Source: Oligoflexus tunisiensis | Lineage (GTDB): Bacteria > Bdellovibrionota_B > Oligoflexia > Oligoflexales > Oligoflexaceae | DNA length: 64,000 nucleotides | Reading direction: 5' to 3' | Assembly: GCF_001748245.1 (NCBI RefSeq) | Contig: NZ_BDFO01000001.1 | Coordinates: 6,167,346 to 6,231,345 of the forward strand | Shown: positions 8,328 to 17,212 of the stretch, piece after piece | Numbering within the stretch: position 1 is the stretch's first letter | Layout: each line of letters opens with the position of its first letter | Position numbers and translations under genes: made by a program | The notes under the pieces: model-generated | Database searches by the model: none | What the model was told of the DNA's origin: nothing | The model's input: the letters and a program-made list of their open reading frames with translations, nothing else

Positions 8328-9530
8328 ATGCGTGAACTCAAAAACCTTAGGGTGAATCGACGTCAATGGCTGGGTCATTCCATCAGCGGCCTCGGTCTTC
8401 TCGGAATAGGCGGCGGCGGCCTCAGTTCGCTTGTCACCGCAAGTCCCCTGCTGGATTATCGGAGCCTTCGCCATATCGGGCCTCTTCAGGCGCCGGATAT
8501 CCATGGCCTGAGGCTGCCCAGAGGCTTTTCCTCACGCCCCCTTGCAAGCTCGGGCAGCGCGGTCCGTCTTGCGGAGGGTCGCCTGAGCAGCCACCTCTGG
8601 CATGAGGCTCCGGATGGTGGGGCCTGTTATCCGACAGAGGATGGGGGTTGGATTTATGTTTCCAACTCCGAAGTCGATCATGGGAAGGGTGGCGCGGGGG
8701 CTCTGCGGTTTGATCGAGTGGGTCGGCTTGTGGATGCCTATCCCATTCTCAGTGGGACCGATAACAACTGTGCGGGAGGGGCCACGCCCTGGGGAACCTG
8801 GCTGTCCTGTGAGGAGGTGGAAAGGGGTCGCGTTTTTGAATGTGATATTTATGGTAACGGTGCCGAGCTGCGACAGGGTCTGGGTTTCTTTGAACATGAA
8901 GCGGTCGCGATCGATCCCATTCGCATGCAGGCTTATCTCACGGAGGATACCGGGGATGGCTGCTTCTATCGTTATACACCGCAATCCGTGAATCAGGGTC
9001 GCATGGACCTCGATCGTGGGCGGCTTGAAGTGGCTATCGTGGACGGGGGCACTGTATCCTGGCAGCGGGTGAGTCAGCCCAACCCTTCATCGAGTCAGAC
9101 GGCGACGCGCTACCAGGTGCGCGACGCCACGGCTTTTGATGGGGGAGAAGGCATCTGGTATCACGAGGGACGGGTGACGTTCACCACCAAGGGTGACAAT
9201 CGCGTGTGGCAGTATGAGATTGAAACGCAGCAGATCACAGTCATCTATGATCGTCGGACAGCGAAGAACCCCATACTCAGCGGCGTTGATAATGTTACCA
9301 TCACGGGCGATGGTCATGTGCTGGTGGCAGAGGATGGCGGCGACATGCAGATCTGTGTGATCGGGCCCGCGGGTGATGTCTTTCCTCTCCTGCAAATCGT
9401 GAATCAGGATGACTCGGAAATCACTGGCCCGGCCATTAGTCCAAGTGGCGATCGGCTGTACTTCAGCTCGCAAAGGGGCGGGTCCATGGGCAAGGGTCTG
9501 ACCTATGAGGTGCTTGGGCTGTTCCATTGA
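8328..9530 (+). CDS. PhoX-like (DUF839) Tat-exported phosphatase-family protein
   Basis: 400 residues starting with a Tat signal: twin arginines at 11-12 in NRRQWLG, then a hydrophobic run to about residue 40. The mature part has PhoX-family blocks: GGATPWGTWLSCEE, FEHEAVAIDP and AYLTEDTGDGCFYRY, then GVDNVTITGDGHVLVAEDGGD near the C-terminus. PhoX enzymes are calcium/iron beta-propeller alkaline phosphatases that release phosphate from esters outside the cytoplasm. Tat export fits folding with metal cofactors in the cytoplasm. The protein is shorter than classical PhoX, so phosphatase activity is inferred. GGAGAG precedes the ATG. It converges with a PhyH/phytase pair. Confidence 0.82.
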   Translation: MRELKNLRVNRRQWLGHSISGLGLLGIGGGGLSSLVTASPLLDYRSLRHIGPLQAPDIHGLRLPRGFSSRPLASSGSAVRLAEGRLSSHLWHEAPDGGACYPTEDGGWIYVSNSEVDHGKGGAGALRFDRVGRLVDAYPILSGTDNNCAGGATPWGTWLSCEEVERGRVFECDIYGNGAELRQGLGFFEHEAVAIDPIRMQAYLTEDTGDGCFYRYTPQSVNQGRMDLDRGRLEVAIVDGGTVSWQRVSQPNPSSSQTATRYQVRDATAFDGGEGIWYHEGRVTFTTKGDNRVWQYEIETQQITVIYDRRTAKNPILSGVDNVTITGDGHVLVAEDGGDMQICVIGPAGDVFPLLQIVNQDDSEITGPAISPSGDRLYFSSQRGGSMGKGLTYEVLGLFH

Positions 9531-9556
9531 ACGCCAGACTCTGCGTCTTCCGAGCT

Positions 9557-10255
9557 TTACGACCGGGCCTTCCCATTGAGGTAGCGCGCGGTGAGCATCA
9601 TCCTCGCATTTTTCGTGGCATTGATGGACGGTGCATGCACAACACGCATATCCATAAGATAGACATCCCCAGCCTTGCCACTCATCTCCAGGACCCGCTC
9701 GGCCGTCGGTGCCAGATCACGCGCGCGATGCGAGCCTTGGATCGCCACCGTGCCCCCGCCATGCGGCGCGACATCGTCCAAAAGCACGAAGACTTGAATG
9801 CCCGGGATCACATCCCGGGTCGCGACATCCACATGCCAGCCCACTTCCGGAATCGACCACGCGGCTTTCTGCGGCGGCGTGACAAGGATTTGGGGGTGGG
9901 CCTGGCCTGCAGACAGTTCGCAGCCTCCCAGAACGTTCAAGGCGCGGATCAGATCGCCGGGAATGACCTCATCGAATGCGGGATGATGACGAAGCAACTG
10001 GCCGATCTTTGTCGCGACCTGAAAAAGAGACACGCTTTCGAGCTTTTTCGTCTGCCATTTGCCGTTTTCGCGCAAGCGTAATCGCGTAAGCTCCTCAAGA
10101 ATGCGTTCCTTGACCGGGAGGGTCCTGTTCCTGGGAATGAGACCTCTCAAGCAGAGAATTCCTGTCTCATGGAACAGAGCTTTTTGGGTTTCATCGAACG
10201 TCACGCCTTGACTCTCCAAAAGGCCAACCGGCCCACACCGGTTGGCTTCACTCAT
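9557..10255 (-). CDS. Phytanoyl-CoA dioxygenase (PhyH)-family Fe(II)/2-oxoglutarate oxygenase
   Basis: 232 residues, no signal peptide. The double-stranded beta-helix iron site is visible as WHVDV (HxD) and, about 70 residues later, DMRVVHAPS (distal His), followed by RMMLTARY with a likely 2-oxoglutarate-binding Arg. PhyH members hydroxylate many small molecules and lipids, so the substrate is open. The ATG directly abuts the TAG of the upstream phytase gene with no obvious Shine-Dalgarno, implying translational coupling. The name similarity between phytanoyl and phytase is coincidental. Confidence 0.82.
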   Translation of the reverse strand: MSEANRCGPVGLLESQGVTFDETQKALFHETGILCLRGLIPRNRTLPVKERILEELTRLRLRENGKWQTKKLESVSLFQVATKIGQLLRHHPAFDEVIPGDLIRALNVLGGCELSAGQAHPQILVTPPQKAAWSIPEVGWHVDVATRDVIPGIQVFVLLDDVAPHGGGTVAIQGSHRARDLAPTAERVLEMSGKAGDVYLMDMRVVHAPSINATKNARMMLTARYLNGKARS

Positions 10256-11428
10256 CTATTCATCAGTATCAATCTCAAAAATATCCCACATATCAGCCAA
10301 CGAGACAACCTTGTAGTTGCCATGAACCACCGATCCGTCCGCGGCGGTATTCTCATCATCATGCACCACCAGAAGTCCTTCCGGATAAGCCGAACCAAAA
10401 TCCCCACTCTTCACGGTCAGACCATCCGTCAGCGTAATGGCATCCGAACCGAAAGCTATTCTAAAATTGCCCAGCCACTTGACGTCATCCAGGGCATAGA
10501 GCGTAAACTCCGAAATACCCTGACTGGAAAACAGCAGATAGGAACGTCCATCCGCATGCAGTATATCAAGTCCTTCAATATCATCCGTCACCCGCGGCTT
10601 GTCCGCACTCTCCCAGTCCTTGATATCCGTCCATGAACCCTGCACCTGAATGATCAGCTCCGGCCTGGCCTCGGATTCCTCGGTATCGATCTCCCAAATC
10701 CCAAAGTTTTCCATCCCCACATAAAGCTTCTCCGTCTCCGAATCAAAGACACAGCCTTCCAGGATGAAACGCTCGCCCAAATTTTCCTCCAGCTCCTCCT
10801 CCTCACCTTCCGCGATCGTTTCCTTGGTCACGATGCTTTTGATCAATTCATCCTGCTCCGGCTTGATCAAAGCCGCAAGGTCCCGAGTGGATTCCAACCG
10901 CACCTTATTCTTTTCATCCAGGGTATATTGATAGAGTATCCCCGATTTGGTCGGCAAATAAACAGTCACCTCAGCATCATCCGATCCCTCCGCCAGGCAT
11001 AATCCATAAGGCTCAAAAGCGTCCCCCTTCTCATCCACAAGAGGCGCACGCCCGGCAAATCGAACCTTGCCGCGACTGATACGATAGATATCCAAAGCCA
11101 TATCACTGCGATTGGTCGCTACCGCCAGATTCCCGATGATATCGACGCTATTCAATTTGCTGCCCGCAAAAAACTGCAGCTGCCGACCTTCCAAATCATA
11201 AACACCCAGACCACCCAGGCCGTCCTCCTCATATTTGCTGGTGCCAAGTATCAAACTTTTCTCAGGGTTCCTGGGCTGTCGCCAGATCGCAGCATCATCA
11301 CTATCCGAAAAACCCGCTGGAATCGGATCGGTCTCCACCTGGGCCTCGATCAGGGGAACCTGACCCATCAAAGGCATGGAAAGCAAACAGGACATACAGA
11401 ACAAGGTGCGCATGAAAATCCTCCTCAT
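10256..11428 (-). CDS. Beta-propeller phytase (3-phytase family)
   Basis: 390 residues with a Sec signal peptide ending near LMGQ. Family blocks seen in order: DSDDAAIW (calcium-binding start of the propeller), GLGVYDLEGRQLQ, LNSVDI, EPYGLCL, DDIEGLDIL and YPEGLLVVHDDEN. Such enzymes release phosphate from inositol hexakisphosphate in a calcium-dependent way and act outside the cytoplasm. An acidic insertion (GEEEELEENLGE) in the middle may bind calcium or protrude as a loop. It is the first gene of a two-gene unit with the PhyH oxygenase and faces the PhoX-like gene. Confidence 0.85.
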   Translation of the reverse strand: MRRIFMRTLFCMSCLLSMPLMGQVPLIEAQVETDPIPAGFSDSDDAAIWRQPRNPEKSLILGTSKYEEDGLGGLGVYDLEGRQLQFFAGSKLNSVDIIGNLAVATNRSDMALDIYRISRGKVRFAGRAPLVDEKGDAFEPYGLCLAEGSDDAEVTVYLPTKSGILYQYTLDEKNKVRLESTRDLAALIKPEQDELIKSIVTKETIAEGEEEELEENLGERFILEGCVFDSETEKLYVGMENFGIWEIDTEESEARPELIIQVQGSWTDIKDWESADKPRVTDDIEGLDILHADGRSYLLFSSQGISEFTLYALDDVKWLGNFRIAFGSDAITLTDGLTVKSGDFGSAYPEGLLVVHDDENTAADGSVVHGNYKVVSLADMWDIFEIDTDE

Positions 11429-11527
11429 TCAGGAACATTGAAGTGAGGAGGCATCAAATCAAAAGCGACCTGAAAGATCCAGTGTGAAAGCCAGGCCTTC
11501 ATGGAAATTTGTTATGTTCTTCACATA

Positions 11528-12223
11528 TTAAGGCGAGCTTATCTTTCCGCAGTAACGCATCCAGCGCTGCCCCAGAACATCAAGTTCGACAGGGTCATCA
11601 TCACCCCCGAACGTGTCGATCGACATGCCGAGAGACTCATAACCTGGATCGCAGAGGGGTGGCGTGGGGGGATTGCAGGGCAGCAGACTTTTGTTCGTCA
11701 CAAGACAGCTCGTCCCGGCTTTGACCTCAATCAGGTCCAGCCCTGGAGCCGCAGGTGCTGACGGCTGACTCGGACACAGCGTTTTTTCTGCAAAGAGCGT
11801 GCTTTTGGGATGATCCCAATCCAAAACCTGTTTTGTGACGGGATCCTTGGCAAAGGTTCCCTTGGGATTTTCCTTGGCCACTTGAACGATAAATTGGTTA
11901 TCGCCCGTACAGAGAGCCCGCACGCGCCAGTCGCCCATCATGGTTTGTCCACTGGCAGCGATCAGAATCCCTCCGTTCCTCTTGGGAAGATCCATGAGCT
12001 GCTGCGGCACACAGGTCGGCGGAACATTGGGGCAGTCCACGAAACTTTCAACGGTCCGTGCCACGCTGCGAAGATTCAAGCGGTCCTCGGAAAGAGCACC
12101 GACCTGCCCGGAATTCATCAGCAGCTTATAGGCCAGGGGCAGTAAAATTCCCAGCACACCGAGACCGATCATGACTTCAAGCAAACTCATACCACTGGCG
12201 CGATCGATTTTTTTTATTGGCAT
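11528..12223 (-). CDS. Pseudopilin-like protein A of a paralogous triplet
   Basis: 231 residues with a type IV prepilin leader: KIDRASG cut before MSLLEVMIGLGVLGILL, with Glu at mature position 5. This predicts processing by a PilD-type peptidase and assembly in an inner-membrane-based pilus or pseudopilus. The core shares a block with its two upstream neighbours (GG-[IV]-L-[IV]-AA-x-G-x-T-x-x-G-x-W-x-V, then KDP-x(5)-L-x-W), followed by a unique cysteine-rich C-terminus. I chose ATG 12223, which overlaps the preceding gene by 10 bases; the longer frame from 12253 would put ten unlikely residues before the leader. The specific function is unknown. Confidence 0.78.
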   Translation of the reverse strand: MPIKKIDRASGMSLLEVMIGLGVLGILLPLAYKLLMNSGQVGALSEDRLNLRSVARTVESFVDCPNVPPTCVPQQLMDLPKRNGGILIAASGQTMMGDWRVRALCTGDNQFIVQVAKENPKGTFAKDPVTKQVLDWDHPKSTLFAEKTLCPSQPSAPAAPGLDLIEVKAGTSCLVTNKSLLPCNPPTPPLCDPGYESLGMSIDTFGGDDDPVELDVLGQRWMRYCGKISSP

Positions 12224-12924
12224 AAGACCACCCACTGGCCGCCGGAACCCCAATCATCCTGACGATCCCAGTAGGAAGCCAGTTCCTGCGCAGGAGAGGG
12301 ACAAACCGGTTTCGCAGCATCCCGCCCATCATCACAACACATCCGGGCCGGAGCATTGGGATCGGGCGCACTTTCCGGTGGCGGGGGACAGGTGCCTTGC
12401 GAGTTTTCGCAGAGCGGGCCAAGCTGGACAGTAAAGGCCGGATTCGCATCGTGGCTCACGATTCCACACAGAATGCCCGCTTCAATCAAAACCCCTTCCG
12501 GTGCGTTCCAATCCATAAGTTTGCCACGCAGAGGGTCCTTGATCGGCTGACCTTTGGCATCCAGAAGAGCCACGCGCACCTCCAGGCTCTTATCCGGCTG
12601 GCAGCGCGCCTGAACCGTCCAGGCTCCGACTTGTGTCGTGCCGTTGGCGGCCACGAGGACTTGACCATCATAATCAGTCAAGGCTCGCAGCTCATCACCC
12701 TGACAGCCGGGAATCACCTTGCAGTTGGTGGCGCTGAGGAGGTTTTTCTTCAGGAGTGTAGCATCAGCCTTCAGCTCCACCGCGCGCCTGGTTTTGGAAA
12801 CGTTGTTCATCATATTCAGCAGTATCACCGACCCAGCCGCCAGCAGGCCCAAGGCCAGCAGGGCTTCCACCAGGCCGGCGCCGGATTCGTGCTTATCCTT
12901 GAAGGGCGGTTGATTGAGTTTCAC
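12214..12924 (-). CDS. Pseudopilin-like protein B of a paralogous triplet
   Basis: 236 residues. The prepilin leader KDKHESG precedes AGLVEALLALGLLAAGS with Glu at mature position 5. The shared block reads GQVLVAANGTTQVGAWTV, then KDPLRGKLMDW. The C-terminal third is rich in Cys and Pro (CPPPPESAPDPNAP, RMCCDDG) and unlike that of protein A. The gene lies 9 bp after protein C and overlaps the start of protein A, so the three are one transcription unit. It is probably a minor pilin or pseudopilin exposed in the periplasm or at a filament tip. Confidence 0.78.
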   Translation of the reverse strand: MKLNQPPFKDKHESGAGLVEALLALGLLAAGSVILLNMMNNVSKTRRAVELKADATLLKKNLLSATNCKVIPGCQGDELRALTDYDGQVLVAANGTTQVGAWTVQARCQPDKSLEVRVALLDAKGQPIKDPLRGKLMDWNAPEGVLIEAGILCGIVSHDANPAFTVQLGPLCENSQGTCPPPPESAPDPNAPARMCCDDGRDAAKPVCPSPAQELASYWDRQDDWGSGGQWVVLCQ

Positions 12925-12933
12925 AACGTCATC

Positions 12934-13659
12934 CTAAAGTTTGGTGCATATCGTATATTTGGTGAAGTCAATGCCGCCCCAACCATAACGATCCACATAA
13001 CGAAAGGTGCTTTGATAATCCACGGGGCAGTCGGGAAACACCCGCTGGTTATCCCCACAATAGAGATTGTGATACTTGCAACTCGCATCGCTGCAGCCGG
13101 AGAGGGAGACGATTTCCGGCGGCAGGGGCGCTGTCCCCTGGATGCCCCCATAACAGGGCTGGCTTTTCTGCAGCACAATATCCGCCGAACCGGTCCCGCA
13201 AACATCCTTCAAACTCACCAGCTCGCTCCAGCCCAAAGGTTTTCGGGTGAGAGGATCCTTGTGAAAGGCATTGGCGCCGTCACGAACTGCGACCATGACC
13301 CAATAAGCCGCCGGGCTTTTCGCGGCACACTCGATTTGCACATTCCAGCGGCCTATTTTTGTACTGCCATCCGCCGCCACCAGAACACCACCTGATTTTT
13401 TTTGCAGAGGAATATTGGTCCCCACGGTGCAGGGAGTCTCGAAGTTGATGGCCTTGCAGTCGCTCTGCCCCTTCAGGGCTGCCTTGATTTTCAGCTTATC
13501 GACGGTCCATTCGCGATGGGCTTCGGCGCGCATTTCCTGCTCGGCACGATGGCCCACATATTTCAAACCAAGAAGGCAGGCCCCCAGAATGGCAAAGACC
13601 AGCAGCAAACCCGAAAATCCGGATTGGCTCCTTCTCACATCCAGCCCTGCTGATGCCAT
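12934..13659 (-). CDS. Pseudopilin-like protein C of a paralogous triplet, lacks Glu5
   Basis: 241 residues. The leader-like start RRSQSG precedes FSGLLLVFAILGACLLGL, but the mature position 5 is Leu instead of Glu. In type II secretion the tip subunit GspK also lacks Glu5, so a tip role is possible by analogy. The shared block reads GGVLVAADGSTKIGRWNV, then KDPLTRKPLGW. The C-terminus has several Cys pairs (SGCSDASC, NLYCGD). AAGGAT precedes the ATG at a good distance. It is the first gene of the triplet operon. Confidence 0.72.
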   Translation of the reverse strand: MASAGLDVRRSQSGFSGLLLVFAILGACLLGLKYVGHRAEQEMRAEAHREWTVDKLKIKAALKGQSDCKAINFETPCTVGTNIPLQKKSGGVLVAADGSTKIGRWNVQIECAAKSPAAYWVMVAVRDGANAFHKDPLTRKPLGWSELVSLKDVCGTGSADIVLQKSQPCYGGIQGTAPLPPEIVSLSGCSDASCKYHNLYCGDNQRVFPDCPVDYQSTFRYVDRYGWGGIDFTKYTICTKL

Positions 13660-13881
13660 GACTCATCCTTCAATACATGATACGTGGGATACTGATATTT
13701 CTTTTCGGCGCGAAAGAAGGGGAGCTTAAGATGCGGAGTCTGGATCAATTTTCTGTGAAGACTTTGTGAAAAACCCCAATTGACCTGAAATATCCCTGCT
13801 CTTCACCGCATTTGCCCCCTTTGTACGCACGCTTGGCAAAAGCCTCCTGCTCCGAGTATGATGGGAGGAAGGGAGAGACTC

Positions 13882-14766
13882 ATGCATACTACCTTGAATC
13901 CACAGCACCAGCGTTTTATCGAGGAAGCCGCGGTATTTCTCGAAAAGCCTTCCGCCCTGATTCAGACCACCGATCGGCTCGGTCGGCCGCTCGACAAATT
14001 GCAAAGTTATCTCCCCGAGCCGGTTCAGCAGCTGGTCAAGCAGGCTGTTCAACAGGCCTTAAGATCCGCGCTTCAGGCCGCCATCAAAACTCTGCCGAAC
14101 CAAAACATTAAACCGCAATCCTGGCCGGGAATTCTTGAAGCGACCCAGCGTCTCGCCTGGAAACACACCGCGGCGGTGACCACAACCGGAGCCATCGGTG
14201 GGGCCCTCGGTACAGCGGCTCTCATGGTGGAACTGCCGCTGACGACCAGCCTGATTCTGCGCAGCATTTCGTCCATGGCTCAGCAATGGGGTCATGATTT
14301 GCGGCAATCTGAAATTCAAATGCAGTGCCTCTATGTTTTCACTCTCGGATCCCCGCATAACCGCAACGATGATGCGATGGACACAGCCTATCTCAGTGCG
14401 CGTATCGCGTGGCACGGATTGATTCGCGAGCTGGCTGCTTTTATCAGCACTCATTCCTTGAAGGACCTTTTCCTGGCCTTGGAACTCGGCACTCTGCCAG
14501 CCCTGGTGAAGTTCGTCGGTCTTTTCGTTCCCGCACTGGAACGCACGCTGCTCCGCGGCGCTCTGTCCAAATCAATTCCCATTTTGAGCGCCGTAGGCTC
14601 GGCGGCGTTGAATGCCGGTTTTTGTCAGTATTTCACCCGCGCCGCGCGCTATCATTTTGGGCTGATGCATCTCGAAGCACTCTACGGCTCCGAGGTGGTC
14701 CACGAGCATTATGCGGCAGCCTGCCGCGTAGAGATTACCTGGCCAGATGTTCGTCTGATTTCCTGA
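13882..14766 (+). CDS. EcsC-family protein
   Basis: 294 residues, no signal peptide. The segment TTGAIGGALGTAALMVELPLTTSLILRS and the following QCLYVFTLG fit the EcsC family (named from the Bacillus ecs ABC-transporter operon), whose role is still poorly defined. Glycine-rich hydrophobic stretches suggest membrane association. I chose ATG 13882, which has GGGAGAG upstream; the frame also has ATGs at 13858 and 13861, where the purine run itself would be coding. It stands alone between the pseudopilin unit (divergent) and the CBS protein. Confidence 0.75.
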   Translation: MHTTLNPQHQRFIEEAAVFLEKPSALIQTTDRLGRPLDKLQSYLPEPVQQLVKQAVQQALRSALQAAIKTLPNQNIKPQSWPGILEATQRLAWKHTAAVTTTGAIGGALGTAALMVELPLTTSLILRSISSMAQQWGHDLRQSEIQMQCLYVFTLGSPHNRNDDAMDTAYLSARIAWHGLIRELAAFISTHSLKDLFLALELGTLPALVKFVGLFVPALERTLLRGALSKSIPILSAVGSAALNAGFCQYFTRAARYHFGLMHLEALYGSEVVHEHYAAACRVEITWPDVRLIS

Positions 14767-14897
14767 GCCTGCCCCCGCCTCACCCTATCCCTGCAACATC
14801 GGTATGGGACTTGCACGCCTCCACGGGTCGTGGATACAGATCCGCATGTTTGCAACAACCGGGGAACCGGGTATTTAAGACATTATAGGAGTTACCC

Positions 14898-15329
14898 ATG
14901 CTTCTCAGAGACATCATGACTGCCAATGTCGAAGTGATTTCCCCTTATACGCCCCTGCAGGAGGCTGCAGATAAAATGCGGGTGTTCGATACCGGCTCGC
15001 TGCCCATCTGTGATGGAAAAAAGGTTTTAGGCATGCTGACCGATCGTGACATCGTGATTCGGGCTGTCGCCAAAGGTCTTCATCCCGATCAAACCATGGT
15101 CAGCGATGTGATGACCGAGGAGGTCGTCTATCTGTTTGAAGATCAGGATGTATCCGAGGCGGCTCGCCTTATGGAGGATCGTCAGATTCGGCGTCTTCTC
15201 GTTCTCAACCGCGACAAGGAACTGGTTGGCATTGTTTCGCTGGGTGACCTTTCCCAGTATACCGATCACAAAATCGCCGGTCACGTACTGGAGCAGGTTT
15301 CTGAACCTGGCTCGCGCGTCGTTCTTTAA
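14898..15329 (+). CDS. Stand-alone CBS-domain-pair protein
   Basis: 143 residues made of two CBS domains: residues about 6-62 (TGSLPICDGKKVLGMLTDRDIV) and about 70-128 (IRRLLVLNRDKELVGIVSLGDLS). Tandem CBS domains form a Bateman module that binds adenine nucleotides and senses energy state. The partner protein is unknown because nothing else is fused. GGAG precedes the ATG at good spacing. Confidence 0.9.
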   Translation: MLLRDIMTANVEVISPYTPLQEAADKMRVFDTGSLPICDGKKVLGMLTDRDIVIRAVAKGLHPDQTMVSDVMTEEVVYLFEDQDVSEAARLMEDRQIRRLLVLNRDKELVGIVSLGDLSQYTDHKIAGHVLEQVSEPGSRVVL

Positions 15330-15499
15330 CCGGAAACGACTTCTGCCCAACGTTCCGCCTCTCCTGCCGGGGCGGAACCTGCTTATTTTTCCCAGCCCGC
15401 TTTTGCTCTACGCCATCCTATCAAGCATGTTATGATGAAAAAAATTCGTTAAGGGCGAGTCGTCGCCCACAATTCATCAACCCGGGATGAGGATAGAAT

Positions 15500-17122
15500 A
15501 TGCCGCGCACCCGACTCTTGAAGCGTTTGTCGCGTATGCTGAACGTTGCCATTTTTCAGGAAAGACATCAGCTCAAGGATCATCAGGTTCATGAAATCCT
15601 GGATTGGAGTCGCGATCCCATCACACGACGGCGCTTCCTCACCCAGGCGGGTCTTGCCGGTATCGGGATTCCGGCCCTTGCCGCCTGCCAGACCCCGGGC
15701 TCGCAGCTTCAGGCGAGGGCACCGACCCGTGATGTGATCATCGTCGGTGCGGGAACAGCGGGACTGACCGCGGCCTATTATCTGGCGAAGGCAGGCATCG
15801 GCAGCGCGATCTATGAAGGTTCCGCGCGCGTCGGCGGCCGGATGTTTACCGAGCAGAAATTCAACGACGAGGGCATGTTCTGTGAACTCGGTGGTGAGTT
15901 CGTCGACACAGGGCATGAGGATCTGATCAAGCTTTGTGCGGACCTGGGCGTTGGGGTGGAAAACCTCACGGTCGATGAAAAATTCCCGGTGCAGGAAGTG
16001 TATTTCAGCCGGAACAGAGTGCGCTCGGAAAAGGAAGTGATCGCCGCTTTCAAACCTTTGGCGGCCCGCCTGATTGAAGACGCCAAAGCCCTCCAGGTGG
16101 ACGGTGAATTGACCGTTCCAACCTACAATTCTGAACTCGCGAAATCGGCTCGTGTCAAGGAGCTGGATCGCATGAACCTCGCCGAATATATCAAAGCCTC
16201 CCGTATCGAAGCCTGGCTGGCCGATCTGATCAGCAATGCCTATGTCGGTGAATATGGACTGGACGCGGCGCAGCAGTCCGCATTAAACATGATCGTACTG
16301 ATCGAACCCGGGACTGCGGACGGCTTCAAAATTTTCGGTGAAAGTGATGAGGCCAAACGTATTCAAGGGGGCAGTGAGACGCTGCCCAAAGCTCTGGCGA
16401 AAACCGTGTCGGAGGCTGTGCCGATTACCTTCGAACATAAGCTGATGGCCGTGCGCGATCAGGGCACGCACTTCACCCTGACGTTTGATCATTCCGGAAA
16501 AACCGTGGATGTCACAGGCAAGCGACTGGTTCTGGCTGTGCCAGCCCCTCTCCTCAAGGAAATCGATCTGAAAGGTGTGGATCTCAGTCCTGTCAAACGC
16601 CAGGCCATCGCCGAATGGGGTTTTGGAACCAACAGCAAACTGATGCTTGGCTTTCAAAAGCGGCCCTGGGAAAAAAATCCGAATGTCCACCGCGGCTTCT
16701 CCCTTCTTCCTGATCAGACCGCACAGGAGTACTGGGACACGAGCATCGGGCAGAAAGGAACGCGCGGCATCGTCACCTGTTTTCTGGGCGGTGAATCCGG
16801 CCGGGTGATTGCTCCGACGCAGCAGGTCCAGGCACTCGATTTTCTCGATCGCATCTTTCCGGGCACCAAGGCTGCCTTCGATGGCAAGCGCATGCTGATG
16901 CATTGGCCCAGCCAGAAGCTGACACAAGGCTCCTACACCTGCAGCAAACCCGGGCAATATACGACGATATATGGAGCCTTCGGCGAAGCGGAATTGAACC
17001 GACGCCTCGTCTTTGCCGGCGAGCACTGCAGCAGCGACTGGTCAGGCTATATGAATGGAGCGGTTCAGAGTGGGAAGCAGGCCGCCGATCTTCTTTTGGG
17101 TCGGACGGCTGCCGAAGGTTAA
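15500..17122 (+). CDS. Tat-exported flavin amine oxidase, likely lipoprotein
   Basis: 540 residues. The N-terminus has a Tat motif RRRFLT (43-48), a hydrophobic stretch and a lipobox-like LAAC (Cys63), suggesting a Tat-exported lipid-anchored protein. The FAD-binding Rossmann motif VGAGTAGLTAAYYL (82-95) and the GRM segment (ARVGGRMFTE) follow, and the C-terminal FAGEHCSSDWSGYMNGA is the usual FAD-contact block of monoamine/polyamine oxidases. The predicted reaction is oxidative deamination of an amine with H2O2 release outside the cytoplasm; the substrate is not readable. The unusually long region before the RR motif is noteworthy. Confidence 0.87.
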   Translation: MPRTRLLKRLSRMLNVAIFQERHQLKDHQVHEILDWSRDPITRRRFLTQAGLAGIGIPALAACQTPGSQLQARAPTRDVIIVGAGTAGLTAAYYLAKAGIGSAIYEGSARVGGRMFTEQKFNDEGMFCELGGEFVDTGHEDLIKLCADLGVGVENLTVDEKFPVQEVYFSRNRVRSEKEVIAAFKPLAARLIEDAKALQVDGELTVPTYNSELAKSARVKELDRMNLAEYIKASRIEAWLADLISNAYVGEYGLDAAQQSALNMIVLIEPGTADGFKIFGESDEAKRIQGGSETLPKALAKTVSEAVPITFEHKLMAVRDQGTHFTLTFDHSGKTVDVTGKRLVLAVPAPLLKEIDLKGVDLSPVKRQAIAEWGFGTNSKLMLGFQKRPWEKNPNVHRGFSLLPDQTAQEYWDTSIGQKGTRGIVTCFLGGESGRVIAPTQQVQALDFLDRIFPGTKAAFDGKRMLMHWPSQKLTQGSYTCSKPGQYTTIYGAFGEAELNRRLVFAGEHCSSDWSGYMNGAVQSGKQAADLLLGRTAAEG

Positions 17123-17155
17123 AACCGTCATCCGCATTTAGTCTGTTTGGCAGAG

Positions 17156-17178
17156 GCCTCCCGGATAACCCGGGAGGC
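17156..17178. terminator. GC-rich hairpin between convergent genes
   Basis: GCCTCCCGG (17156-17164) pairs perfectly with CCGGGAGGC (17170-17178) around a 5-base loop. It lies between the stops of the amine oxidase and the YihY gene. There is no T-run on either side, so it may only stall polymerase or protect 3' ends. Confidence 0.45.
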
Positions 17179-17212
17179 GTGGAAACACTGCATGCAATGT
17201 CTCTCTTTCAGC

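Noticed and set aside
9557..11428. Phytanoyl-CoA oxygenase and phytase as one phytate pathway
   Set aside because: The shared prefix is coincidence; PhyH enzymes do not act on phytate. Only coupling of the genes is supported.
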